Positions 1-11,129 of a stretch of DNA of 64,000 bases are shown here, in pieces; within the stretch, counting starts at the first letter, position 1; every line of letters begins with the position of its first letter. The notes beneath the pieces are model-generated. The model saw nothing but the letters and a program-made list of their open reading frames with translations, did no database searches and was not told the DNA's origin. The stretch covers positions 19,653,387 to 19,717,386 of the forward strand of contig OU612069.1 of the NCBI GenBank assembly GCA_914767715.1, read 5' to 3'. Origin of the DNA: Membranipora membranacea (Eukaryota; Bryozoa; Gymnolaemata; Cheilostomatida; Membraniporidae). The translations under genes were made by a program, and so were the position numbers.

Positions 1-435
1 TTCAATGGCTAGAAAAAGCTAAACTTAAACACAGCTGAAAATGAAATCATTCTCAAACTAGTTAAACTAAACTCAAGCTTATCTTTACTTATCTAGGGTA
101 AGCATTGACTACATAGCACCGTTTTGAATAAGTCATCAATTAGAGACAATGGAAATATAGTGCAATATTCTTGGGCAAGAAAAGTTGTGAGCGTCTTACA
201 ATGCGAAGTAACACCGCACAACAAGAGTCAATTGATTGTTGGCACAGGGGCCACAATTTAGGTCAGCAACTTGTAAGAGTATACAGTTATGTTTTATTTT
301 TGAAGGCCAGTAAGAGCTATATGTATTTTATATGATGTGGAACATGGTCAGACTGGAAAGACCGCAGATATCATTTGTCTCACAATTGTAAAATTCTCAG
401 CATGCAATATTTATGTTAGACTGTCACTATTTCAG
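1..435. other. Left edge, intron or upstream DNA of the EF-hand gene
   Basis: No exon is recognised here. The stretch ends in a good splice acceptor (tttcag) directly before the first supported EF-hand gene exon, so it is most likely intron. The 5' part of that gene is outside the window or too short to see. Confidence 0.4.
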
Positions 436-3400
436 GATTGTTCATCATAAGATGGTGGATAACAAAGAGCTGACTATGAAACACATGAATAAAGTAGCTG
501 ATTGGTTGAGTAACCTACACAAAGCATTCAGAGAAGGAACTATGGCTAAAGTATTAGCAGAACTACCAGATTACTATCGCTCAGTCGATACTAGGGTTAG
601 TAGTTTTAGTTTTGAACATAATATTACGAAATAATTACGGATTACACATCTTTTTAAATATGATTACTTTTGGGGGTGGGGGGGGGGGGGGGGCGGGTGT
701 GACGACATGACTTACCTTAGACATTAGTTGAAGTTAGAACCAAGCAAAGAGTTGGTCCCAAACTCTCAGAATCCAGTTTGCCTGCATTCACAGTAGCTCT
801 TATTCTACTGAAGACCTGCGGGACGCTCCAGTTGCTCACCCTAAAAGACCACCAACATAACTCCAACTACGCATTTTCAATGCTATCACCATAAAAGCTA
901 AAGCTTTGAGCCAGCTTCTGATTAGCATTATATTATATATTTTATAAAATTATATATTATTATATAGAACCAATTAATTTTGTAGGATTTGAAGCCGATA
1001 AAGATCCGGTTATCTAAAGGGGGAACAAGTGGTAAGCAGCTGGAGTCGATGGTTAAGAGTATGGAGAAGGATGTGTGGGACATCGAGACCGAAAAGGCTC
1101 AGGAAGAGTTTGAGTCCAGACAACTAAGGAACGGAGGGCCGACCACTCAGATAGGTATTGTATTACTGATCTTTTTAACTTTTTGATGACTCACCATGAC
1201 AACAGACTGATTTACAATGAATAACTTTAAGTTTTTTTTAAAACTTTTTCACCATAGACGCCACACCATCGTATTGCATTCAATACCATCGTCTTTGATG
1301 AAAAAAACTAAATCCTAAATCCTATCTCAAACCTAAGTGTTATGTGTATGAAAATTAATATTAATTTAAAAACTAGTGACATGTAATGTGATGTTCTGAT
1401 ATCCTACCGGCGACGCCAAAATCAAAATTAAACCAAATGGAGCATGTGTGCAGTTGCTGCCAGATTGTGTGATAACTTCATCTTGATCAAAAGAAATTTG
1501 GAGACAATTGATAGCAGTCATGCGGTCAACATTTTACATCCCACAAGATTTTAGTTAGGAACATCATCTCGGCAATTATGTCATAGTAACAGTTTGTTCA
1601 TTAGGAAATGCCCAAGATATGGGTAAGCCTCCTACGCCTTTCTTTGTTTATTTGGTTATTGTGATTGTTGCTCTGTTACAGTCAAAGGCGGTAAGATGGT
1701 CCACTGTAGTTGTTTAACCTTTTCCTAATAACTCTTTACGGAAGTAGATCAATTTTTTAGTTATTGATCATTTCCTAACTCTTCTTATTTGTGAACAATG
1801 AGACTATCCAATGATACGTGTTTATAATTTGTTGGGTTAAACTGACCCCTAATGACAAGATGGTAGGGTGCTTAGGCTATTTAGGGTGAGGGAATGGCGG
1901 GCCGTGTTATCAGACTGGAAAGCAGTACACCGCCAACCTCCTCCCATTGGAGTCTGATGTTTACACCTAGGATATGCAAGCCTGACCAATGTGTTGTCCT
2001 GATTGGCTGGTAGGCAAACGCCAATCAGGACAACACATTGACTAAGGGAGACCATACAACTAATGTCACTTTAGAAGGTTTGAATCTCTTCTCTGATTAT
2101 CTTACCTCAATACTCTAATGTTCAGAAATGAATGGAAGGAAAATGACTCGAGCAGGTATATTGAAGCCCTTCCCACCCCATCCTAAACATTGATTCCCTC
2201 CATATTTCGGTGATGTTGTTGTTGAGTAATCCTTCCTTTGTTTGAGAGTAGGCAACTATAGTTATTGAATAAATAATTGGATAATGTAGATTAAGGCTTT
2301 TAAAAGCTCAAGTCAGTTTTCATTGGCAGTGAAGATAAAATAAAATTCACTAAATACGGGCCAGACTTGTTAGTGGCTTATTAGCAATGCCAGACTAAAG
2401 TCACCCTACTTACTTTTCTAGAGAAATAAATATTAGCTAGAGTTTAGTTGAGCTAGTTTATGCCAACATAATGTTAATGCTAGCTAAGAAACGAGCCCAA
2501 TACAGTAACATTGTTGAGTGAATGTTAGCTCGCAATAAATTTCCTAACTTTATGCCTGTACGAAAAGGACTCCCATTTTTATTTTCTTCTATTTTAACCC
2601 TTCCGTTATTCATCAAGATTTTTGGCGTGTCAGTAAACCTCACTTCTCAAAACCAAGAGTGAATATTGTACTTTGTCTCCAAATGTCTCATTGTGTTACT
2701 AACGAAATCCACTCTAAAAACAATTCCTCAAGTTGTTTGCAACTGACATCCGATATCAGTTCTTGCAGGTCAACCAAAATGATTATGTTATACAAAGATT
2801 ATATTTTTCTATGGGCGATTAAAAAGTTTATCAGCAACTGAATGTAATCGTGGCAAAAGAAAAGGTCCTTAGACACACCAAAACCCATATTTTCATAATT
2901 GAAGTTGACCCAACTTTTGTCCATATACTATTAATATGAGTAGAAACATGGGAAGACTACTTCCCATAATCACTTGGTCTTTTATGTCCCCATGATTTTG
3001 ATCAGCAAATCAAGTTGATATATATATATACATCTACATTCTACAATAGTGATATCCAAATTTTAGAGCATCCTCAGCTGATTTACGACAATGGAAAAGT
3101 CAACACAACAGCTCTAATAAAACACTTCCCCTCGTTGTCTGTGGCCTTCGTACAGGAGCAGTGGACTAACTTCAGACGGTATGATCGAAACGGGGACGGT
3201 ACCCTGGACCTCGCAGAGGTGAGACTTCCAAAAGTTTAGGAACAATCCCTGTTCAACAATCCTACTTATTAATGATATCAAGCCCATGTAGCGGAACATA
3301 CTTAGTTACACCAAGGAGTTAACTCCTTGGTTACACGAAGGACTGAACATCTTTGTTTTCGCGAGTCACTGCTTGCATTAGAATTGTTCCAAAATAACCT

Positions 3401-5069
3401 GAGGCACAAAGCTATATCTGAGACATGATCTCAAAGAGTAGAAAACAAAATGAAATCAGTAGTAGTTGTGGTTCATCAATTTTGCTTTGATGGTCTTTGA
3501 TAGCTGTCTTAAGAACTATAGCAATAGGCTACATTTGGGGTTCCAAAGGCTGCCAGCAGGACATTGTGGCACTCCTATTTGAGACAACATAGAATATGAC
3601 CCTAATGACTCCATGCTGCCGTATCATTTTGCAGATGATGACAGCGATCACTGCTACAATGGGGCACAGATTCACTGCTCATGAAGTGGTGGTAAGTCTT
3701 ACAGTGATTATTATACTCTATTGTCAAAGAAAGGAAACCAATAATAACGGTCATTGGTCCATTATTGATCTGATTTTGGAGTTGTGCCTCTCCACCGGTC
3801 AGGACCTGAAGACTGACTATCGATGGTGATCAATTTTTATAATGGTTGTCGGAGCTAATTTGTTATATCAAGTGTAGTGATACCTCTTGAACTGGCTATG
3901 CTAACTTTATGGCTGAATACAAATTTCTAACAAAACCATAAAACATTAAAAATCACAAAGAAATGTTAAAAAATCAGCTAACAAAAAGTATCGATGGATT
4001 TCAAACTTAGCTCATCGTACTTGTGGAAGATCATCATGTAACATATATGGGTGCCCGTAAACTTCTTCACCACGTTATATGTCAATGCATGGCCTCATAC
4101 ATTGATATTTTAGTATGGTGTGTCGAATTCAAAAGACACATCAGTTGATACAACCTAGAATACCCACTGTCTTTTGTTTCTATTCTTCTAAATCTCTGGT
4201 GGATTTTGTTTAGTAGAACAAAAGACATTCTATTCTAAATCCGTATAAGTCACTGAGTGGTCTCATACATTGATATTTTTTTATTACCCCAGCTGTTATT
4301 TGACAGGATGTGATGGCCGAAGTAGACGATGATCAATCCTCTACCTTAGATTTCTACGAATTCCTCAAAGTCGCTGTAATCATTTCTAAAAAGACAGGTT
4401 AGTCAAAGCAAGGAATGGGAGAGACCAATTCTAACTCTTTGTTTAGAGAAAAATTCTTGACTAGTTAAAGAGAAGCATAGCATTCCGCTACATGAATGAA
4501 TAGACTGCCAATAAAAGCGTTAAAAAAAATAGCATAATGAAGCACTTTCCGGTATCTTGTCAAAAGCAGTGGGAAATAATTCTCAATCACTCATGGACCT
4601 TGTTTATACAAAGTAATTCGGTCTATTTAGAAAACCGATTATTCAAGTCTGACTCATCTACAATTGTGGTCAGCATCCTGATCATGTTTGACTCAATTTG
4701 ACTGTATTTTTGGAGTGCTCACTCCCTATACCCCCTACTGGGAAACCTCTGTTGGCTAAAGTAAGGGGTAACTGCAAATGCCGGTGAACTAAATAAAATA
4801 TGATGATGTCAGCATCATTGAACAATCTTGCTTTTTAAAATCTCCAGCATATACATTTTGGGAGAAAGTCATGTGATATTAGGATAGAATAAAGCTTCAA
4901 ACGAACATTTTGTCTTTCATCAAAAGATGTGTTTGACAAAAAGTTGATGAACAACCAACCATGAGTACAATTTTTCTTGGTTCTTGTTTTAGGAAAAGCT
5001 TCGTTGTTTCAAGATGATGAAGTCGTCAAGAATAAGAAACAGCTATCAAAGACGTGTCTCATACAGTAG
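436..5069 (+). CDS. EF-hand calcium-binding protein with C-terminal CaaX box (5' partial)
   Basis: Six exons join in one frame with GT..AG borders: 436-595, 986-1154, 3067-3218, 3635-3691, 4307-4397, 4993-5069 (stop TAG). About 235 residues are visible and the first exon starts inside a codon, so an upstream exon is missing. The N-terminal half is charged and probably helical. Two canonical 12-residue EF loops follow: DRNGDGTLDLAE in exon 3 and DDDQSSTLDFYE in exon 5. The helix between them (MMTAITATMGHRF) is its own 57-bp exon. The protein ends KTCLIQ, a CaaX motif that by family knowledge would be prenylated (Q at the last position favours farnesyl), so membrane attachment is inferred. The arrangement recalls calmodulin-like or swiprosin-like proteins, but I do not recognise a named orthologue. 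An orphan copy of exon 4 lies at 37628. Confidence 0.8.
676..698. repeat. Poly-G run in EF-hand intron
   Basis: Low-complexity G-rich run (mostly G with single T and C) in the first visible intron. It is a simple repeat and prone to sequencing error. Confidence 0.8.
1987..2040. repeat. Perfect 21-bp inverted repeat (hairpin)
   Basis: Arm 1 (1987-2007) and arm 2 (2020-2040) are perfect reverse complements over 21 bp with a 12-nt spacer. It lies in the large intron of the EF-hand gene (1155-3066). It could be a small MITE core or a transcribed hairpin. No flanking direct repeat is evident. Confidence 0.85.
3311..3330. repeat. 20-bp perfect palindrome
   Basis: The sequence ccaaggagtt/aactccttgg is its own reverse complement. 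It lies in an EF-hand gene intron. No function can be assigned. Confidence 0.8.
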
Positions 5070-5875
5070 GACAAAGATATAGCCCCAGGACCTTGATTAT
5101 GAAACCAAGGTCATGACTATGTAAAGCAAGCCAACAGAATTTCAGATAAAGAAGAAAGAGATTAGCAATGGTTGTGGAAATTAAATACTTTTGCAGCTTT
5201 CTTTCTATCACTGAGCAGACAGATGGCCCATTAATCTATACAGCTTAGTCTTTAAATCAACAATGTGTATGACCTCAGTCTATGTTGTAGAAGCTCAGTC
5301 TATTTATGGACAATGTGTATGACTTCAGTATATTTTTGCATTACCTCCATGATATTGACAACCATGACCAAGAATATTTTCTTACGCTTGATTATTACTC
5401 ATTATAAATTCCGTCCTTTTATGCATCACAGAAAGCAAGTACTCGTTACAACATCAATCCACTTTTTTTATAGCATGTGTCGATTGCAGAGTGACCGCAT
5501 GGCTTGTCTTACATGGCTGCTGTAAAGGTCTGTTAAGTAATACACTATTCTTATATTTCAATACTAAACTAGAAAATTCGAAACAATTACATCCAGGTTT
5601 CTACTACATAAATTAGTGGATAAAGTATATTGAGATCACAAATTGAGAATGATTGTTCTGAATGCTAGTCTGGGACGGAAAGAAATGTAAGAAAAAACAC
5701 CAACATCAAATGTAAAAGCTGTGACTTGCGCACTCGCCAGTTTCAGTTGCTAGGTTGCCGGTAATGTCATTTATTTGTCAACACTTAAACTACCACTCAC
5801 CTGTATCCATATTTTCTGTGCACTATTAGAGTATACTTTGTCTATATTATAAGTCATGCCCACACACTGTATACT
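5070..5875. other. Intergenic, duplicated flank of the RSG1 block
   Basis: No gene seen. The stretch at about 5260-5530 (…gaaagcaagtactcgttacaac…) is clearly related to about 17690-17960 and 49190-49400, which lie at the same place downstream of RSG1-B and RSG1-C. It therefore marks the left border of the repeated block. The 3' end of the EF-hand transcript should also fall here, but no clear poly(A) signal was found. Confidence 0.6.
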
Positions 5876-8429
5876 TCATATAACAAGCCCCGCCTCCTGT
5901 TGATCTCTATACCACAATCTCTCACAGAGACAGTTAAGTATAGGAGCAGTAGTTCGGAGCTCAGTGCCTATATTATCAGTGTTACTAGCAGGTGATGGTC
6001 CAGGTGTGAGGTTAGATATACCTATTATAGGGATGTCATACTGCTTCTCAAAATCTATCAACTCTCTCTGTGGTACTTCACTCTTACCATGTTGGTCTAA
6101 TCTACAACAAAGAAACACAACAATAGCTTGAGAAAAGAAAGACGCAAGAGCTTTAGTGGCGAGGTGAGAGGGTTGAGAAACCCAAAAAAATGACCTATTC
6201 TGATAAACACAAAGTCCAACTCTGTAGGAATTAAAAAAATACCAGTGGCGGTGCTAAGGTGCATCAGTTGGTAGGAATGAGAGTATGGGACGAAGTTCCC
6301 TGCGCTAACTGAATTGGATAGACACCTTAGCCCACTGTGTATTTTTTCAGTCACAGCTATTGTGAAATTAGGGTGTTAACAATCTCCTGGCCTATAACAT
6401 TCATCTGACTTTGATGCAATGCATTACTACAAAAACGTCACGTAAAAATCAAGTGTCAACTATATTGGGAGTTATTTGCCCAATGTCAATGAGTAGGCAA
6501 CTCTATACAAACTAGCACAGAATATCTCAAATAGTGATGCTATGAGCAGGGAGTTTGATACATTCCAGAACTCCCTGCTACAAGGATTTACTGAGAGTAA
6601 ATGAGCATTGACCACCAGGACTTCTAATGAAGATGATACATGATATGGTGCAAGTACAGGAATGTCTATTACGTATGTAAACCATCAAAGCTCGTGGTGG
6701 AAGCCAGCTTTGCAATCAATTGATTTTCAAAATTTTGAATACAACACGATGCCAATTTCTAATGGTCATCTCTTTGTACATCATGATAAACATACTTGGT
6801 GGCAATGACGAGCTTAGAAAGGTTAGTAGTTTGGTCAGCTAATATTTTAGACATCTGTTGAGGAATATCCTCAAAACTTGATCGATCTGTCATTGAGAAG
6901 CAGAATATCACACCATCGGCGTTCTCCTTCAAAGTCTACAGAAAAATACATCAGAGATTACGAAATACATTATATCATATTAATTTTATCCCTCTAATAG
7001 AGGAAATTTAGGTGGGTGAACATAGAGAGATAAGGTAAAGTGGGATTTGCTGGCTCCTGTTTGTTCTTACGGAAACTTCTTTAGAGGCTCAAACAGGGTA
7101 AAAAGTTTGCAGTAATATACCATAGTGTCTACAATAGTACATTAAAAAGAAAGAATAAAAGATGATACACAAACGTAAATCAAAACAATCAAATCAATTC
7201 AGAAACAAAACTCTGCTGTTTGGTAGGCATGTTCAGCTATTTCCACTCAATAGCTCAAGCCAACCAGTCGGTCAAGGTTAGATCTACCTGAGATCTACAT
7301 TAGATTTACACTTACAGGTAGTATATGGTTGAATCTAGACATACATCCCTCTCCAGCATCACAGAACTTTAGTTTGAAGACTACAGGATCCTTAGAACCA
7401 ATCAGACGACAGGGCCAAAATATAGTCGTCTGCTCGATACCTGCAGAAAAATATCACAGTAGAAACTTCTTCTCAGATATATAATGTTAGGGTCGGAAAA
7501 GCGCAGTGAACATATGTACAAATGTTGATAGAATCAATACAATAGGGTTGACCACGTGTGCGTTTGTCAATGACTACAATACTAAATCTGAGGAATTGTG
7601 GTTTATCTATCTATTTGCTTACTCGCGTTGGTTTTTTTTTGCTGGACAATATTGCAGGCAAATTCAAGCAATAAATGTACCAACGACAGATTTACTTCAT
7701 TTCTAGTTTACACAGGGCCTACATTTTAACACATAAGCTGTGGAGCTCATATATAATCATGGTAACCAACAGTCAATCACTAACCTGGAGTTTCCCTGTA
7801 TAGCCTGGAGACCTCATGACCAGCTAGTTTGGAGACGGTGCTGGTCTTACCACAACCCGATTTTCCACTCAGAATTATCTTATATGAAAACTCCTTTATC
7901 TTCTTATCAAATACAGGTTTATCTAAGAACCCTACAACAATAAAATAGATAACTAAAATTGATAGATAAAACCTTCAGCGTTACAAATAGCCTTCTTCCA
8001 AGGCTTATTTCTCAATAGATGTTGGAGGCTTACTTAAATACCTCAGTATTTTGTGTTGAAACTAACGAGGCATCTATGTAAACATGCAGTCTTACGTAGC
8101 GCATGAATAATGTGATACCTTACTCATGCAGTCTTACGTAGCGCATGAATATTGTGATACCTCACAAAAATCTCATAGTTGTTTCTTCAAAAGGGAAGAG
8201 CACTATAGTGCTCTACAGATGTGTGTTACTGATGGGAGTTTTAAAGGTTTGTGGTTTATGACTTAAATTTTGGTGACATTTCTTCATGGAGAGTGAGAGG
8301 CGGCTCTATCAATTCCTCACCATATTTGCGTAGAGATGTCGAGTTTTTCTCCATGATAGCCTGGAGGTATAGTTTACTATCAGGGCTGTTTACCCAGTTA
8401 TAGTCCACCAATCCTAGAGGAGCAACCAT
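5876..8429 (-). CDS. CPLANE2: RSG1/CPLANE2-like small GTPase, copy A (intact)
   Basis: Five minus-strand exons: 8429-8321, 7931-7785, 7440-7316, 6935-6796, 6101-5876. They sum to 747 nt, 248 residues plus stop; human CPLANE2 is about 258. Exon 1 encodes MVAPLGLVDYNWVN, matching the family's N-terminal tryptophan region. Exon 2 has the P-loop GKSGCGKTS. Exon 3 holds TTIFWPCRL and the atypical switch II CDAGEG, where classical Ras proteins have DTAGQ. Exon 4 ends in ATK and joins LDQ to give the G4 motif TKLD. The C-terminus ILNCLCERLWYRDQQEAG matches the family closely. In vertebrates CPLANE2 works with FUZ, INTU and WDPCP at the basal body in ciliogenesis. The ATG is chosen by homology; a splice acceptor 17 bp upstream suggests a 5'UTR intron or an upstream coding exon. 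All introns are GT..AG. Confidence 0.9.
8083..8163. repeat. Two-copy tandem repeat (~41 bp unit)
   Basis: The unit catgcagtcttacgtagcgc and its continuation occur twice in a row with one or two differences, inside RSG1-A intron 1. The related place in RSG1-C has only one partial copy, so the duplication is recent and local. Confidence 0.7.
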
Positions 8430-8439
8430 AATGTCAATG

Positions 8440-8984
8440 TCCGACTTCTAAACCAGTTCTCCAATTTATTATGTTGGGTTCTGTAGAGTCTATAACAACA
8501 AGAAATGATAACAAATCGAGATGGTCAATTTGTATGGAAAATTTGGTCAGGGAAAGGATGTTTGATTTACAAGGTTTGGGAAGCCCACATATTGGATTAC
8601 ACGCTTGTAATATTTGATGACCAAGAGAGGCACTGTAAGCAATGGCTATAATCTTCGCTGAGAGAGATGATTTCAGGTGACACAAAAATAGTACAGGTGC
8701 TGTGCATGACCTGCTTACAGTACTCGAGACCAATGCAGTCAGTGTTGTGGGTGGCCTAGGGGCTCAACATGGGAATGTCCTACCACTGTTGTGCATTCTG
8801 TTTTGGGGCACCTTTGGAGCTCTATGAAGCATTGAATTGGAATGAGTATCTGAAATACGTCTGAACACTCAACTTTGGAATGGGATGCACCAACAAACCT
8901 CCATGTAACGACTACTACTATTATTAGTTGAAGTTACTACTATTACTTCTAGTTACCACTATTACATTTTCATACAAGCAAGGA
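8440..8984. other. Upstream region of RSG1-A
   Basis: No coding exon is supported. The part at 8560-8760 is conserved upstream of RSG1-C (about 53390-53640) and adjoins the RSG1-B deletion scar (20690 on). This fits a shared promoter region carried in the duplicated block. No TATA-like box stands out. Confidence 0.45.
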
Positions 8985-9380
8985 GTCACAGTCCCCTGTC
9001 ACTCCTTGATACCAGTGACTGGTCAGTCTGTAACATCAAACGAACAGACCACACTACAAGTACCACCAAACTGATAAATGACCTAGAATGGGAACAACTA
9101 GAAAAAAGTAGTGAGTCTCGCAGACTCAGCATGTTTCGAGTCATGCATTATGGAGATGTCGCAATTGACATCAACAACTACCTGACTCCACACAGACCAA
9201 CTATGGGCACTTCCCTCGCAGACACCACTTGCAGTAGCCTACCTGATTCCTCATTGCAGGACTAAGTTCCCACCAAAACAACTTCTTTATCAGCTCAGCT
9301 AAGCCATGGAACAACCTACCACCCGGTAACACCCTCCTGGAGGGACCCACAGTGGCTGGCTAAGATGGCGAGCGGTACTG
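8985..9380 (+). pseudogene. LINE reverse transcriptase C-terminal remnant
   Basis: One frame reads TTKLINDLEWEQLEKSSESR then RRLSMFRVMHYGDVAIDI and NYLTPHRPTM. After a frame break comes NNFFISSAKPWNNLPPG. This is the usual tail of many non-LTR retrotransposon ORF2 proteins (a LEWxxLExRR..RL..M segment followed by a SFF...WNxLP segment). The copy is short, frameshifted and lacks the catalytic part, so it is a dead 3' fragment. A similar but weaker tail is at about 21570-21865. Confidence 0.65.
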
Positions 9381-11129
9381 ACCTTTGACTTACTGTTGAG
9401 GAACTGGACCAATAAATGGAGAGACGGTTTTGCCATATCGCTGATACCTTCTACAAAGAAGTTGGCAATCAATCTCATCTACAAGTTGGGCCTAAGTAAG
9501 TAGTGACTCTTTCTGAGTCTGGGTAGATCATGACATTTCAGTGGCTGACAATGAAAATACGATGAACAAATAAAGATCAAAGCAGTCTGTTTCCAGTTTG
9601 GTAGCCAATGAATAATAAACTAGGCCTATAGATACTAATATAGTAGGCCTATGGTGCTTTTTCACATACATGATACTTGCTGTAGGTAGGTAGTGTATGT
9701 TTTTTCGATGACTCATGCCACTTTTGTTAGGTCGGACCTAGCAAAAGTGCGATGGTACCATGAAACCATAGAACACATAGTATCACTCCAGATCAACTCA
9801 CTATTTTTTCTGTTGGAAATTACCTAGTAGGCTTATAGTTCAATAGAAGCATCCACAGCCTGAGCATAAAGATACAGAAATTGGATTTGAAAAATATACA
9901 TAAAGAAACTTAAATACTTGGCTCGTTGATTCAGAATTTTGTCAAGGTAGATGTGATTGGACAAAAAAATTGAAAGGCTAGCTTTTGATCTTGAGAAAGG
10001 GAAGGCAACTCTAGTAATTAGCAATCAAAATCTATCAGAATGGCAACCATTCATCTTAGCGGTCAGCAGTCAGTGGTTTACAATGCAGCCCTATTGTTTA
10101 GGACTCCTGCTTAAGACTAATTTGGTGAACTGCGACTACATTTATTCAGTCTATCCTTCATTATAGATATGCATTGTGAGCAATCGAGGAGAAAGAGCAG
10201 TGCCACTTCCAGTTTCTGCTTTTGTCAAATCAGTTCCCTCCCTTTCAAACACGTCATTGTATTTTTCAAATCAGCAGTAATTTTTTGAGCAGGGGTAGAT
10301 TGCAGGAATGGTTGTTTTGCGCACGTCAAAACTGAGCATGATGCAGGCATAATAAAGAAAATATATTATTAGTTTTAAAATGACAGCCGATATTTTAATG
10401 CTGCCTGCCTTACTTGACAATCTATAACCAGCCATGTGAAAATGGTGACCGATTATGTCCAACGATCCTGTAATTTAGAGACTTTCACTGTGAAATTTGT
10501 CCATATTTAGACTCTTACTCCTATTCAGATAATCCATTGACCTGGTTTTTGGTTCAAATTTTGTAACAGAGTAGAAGATGATCATCATTTCTTTTAGGTC
10601 TGCATAATGGAAATTACAAACATCCGAAACTTAAACGAAATAGTCCGGTAATGTGATAATATGAAGGTTTATTCTATATATATATATATTTCCATATGCT
10701 AGAAGCTTGGTGTGTCATATTACAAGGAATTGAAATATACTTCCTATACCACATTTTACTAAACAAAGATCTTTTTCCAGTGCATGTCCGGAAAATATTC
10801 GGGTACAGACAGCAGTCAAAACGATAAGACAGTTGGAAGTGCGAGTTTGTGGCATTACAATATCAAACAGTTGGGAGCGTTTGATTATATAATATCACGA
10901 ACTAGCACTCGCAGCCCTCTTGTCACTTCAACTAGATAAAATATATGACGCAGTGTAAGTTATATTATTGTATATATATTTGATATAGCAGTAAGTAGGA
11001 CGAGCTTACAGAGTCACAGTATGACATCATTTTATGACATAGTATTAGTACACATTAACTTTAGTGTGGCAGCATGTAGTGGTTCTGTGTTATCTCATTT
11101 TGAGACGACACTAATGCAAGATTCAGTGT
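9381..11129. other. 3' flank of collagen-1, duplicated with the block
   Basis: No gene recognised. Two parts are repeated downstream of the other collagen copies. About 9840-10030 matches 27190-27390 and 54420-54610 (shared ggcaactct and gatgtgatt landmarks). About 10150-10280 matches 27550-27660 and 39640-39770. The rest is AT-rich with a short TA run near 10676. Confidence 0.55.
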
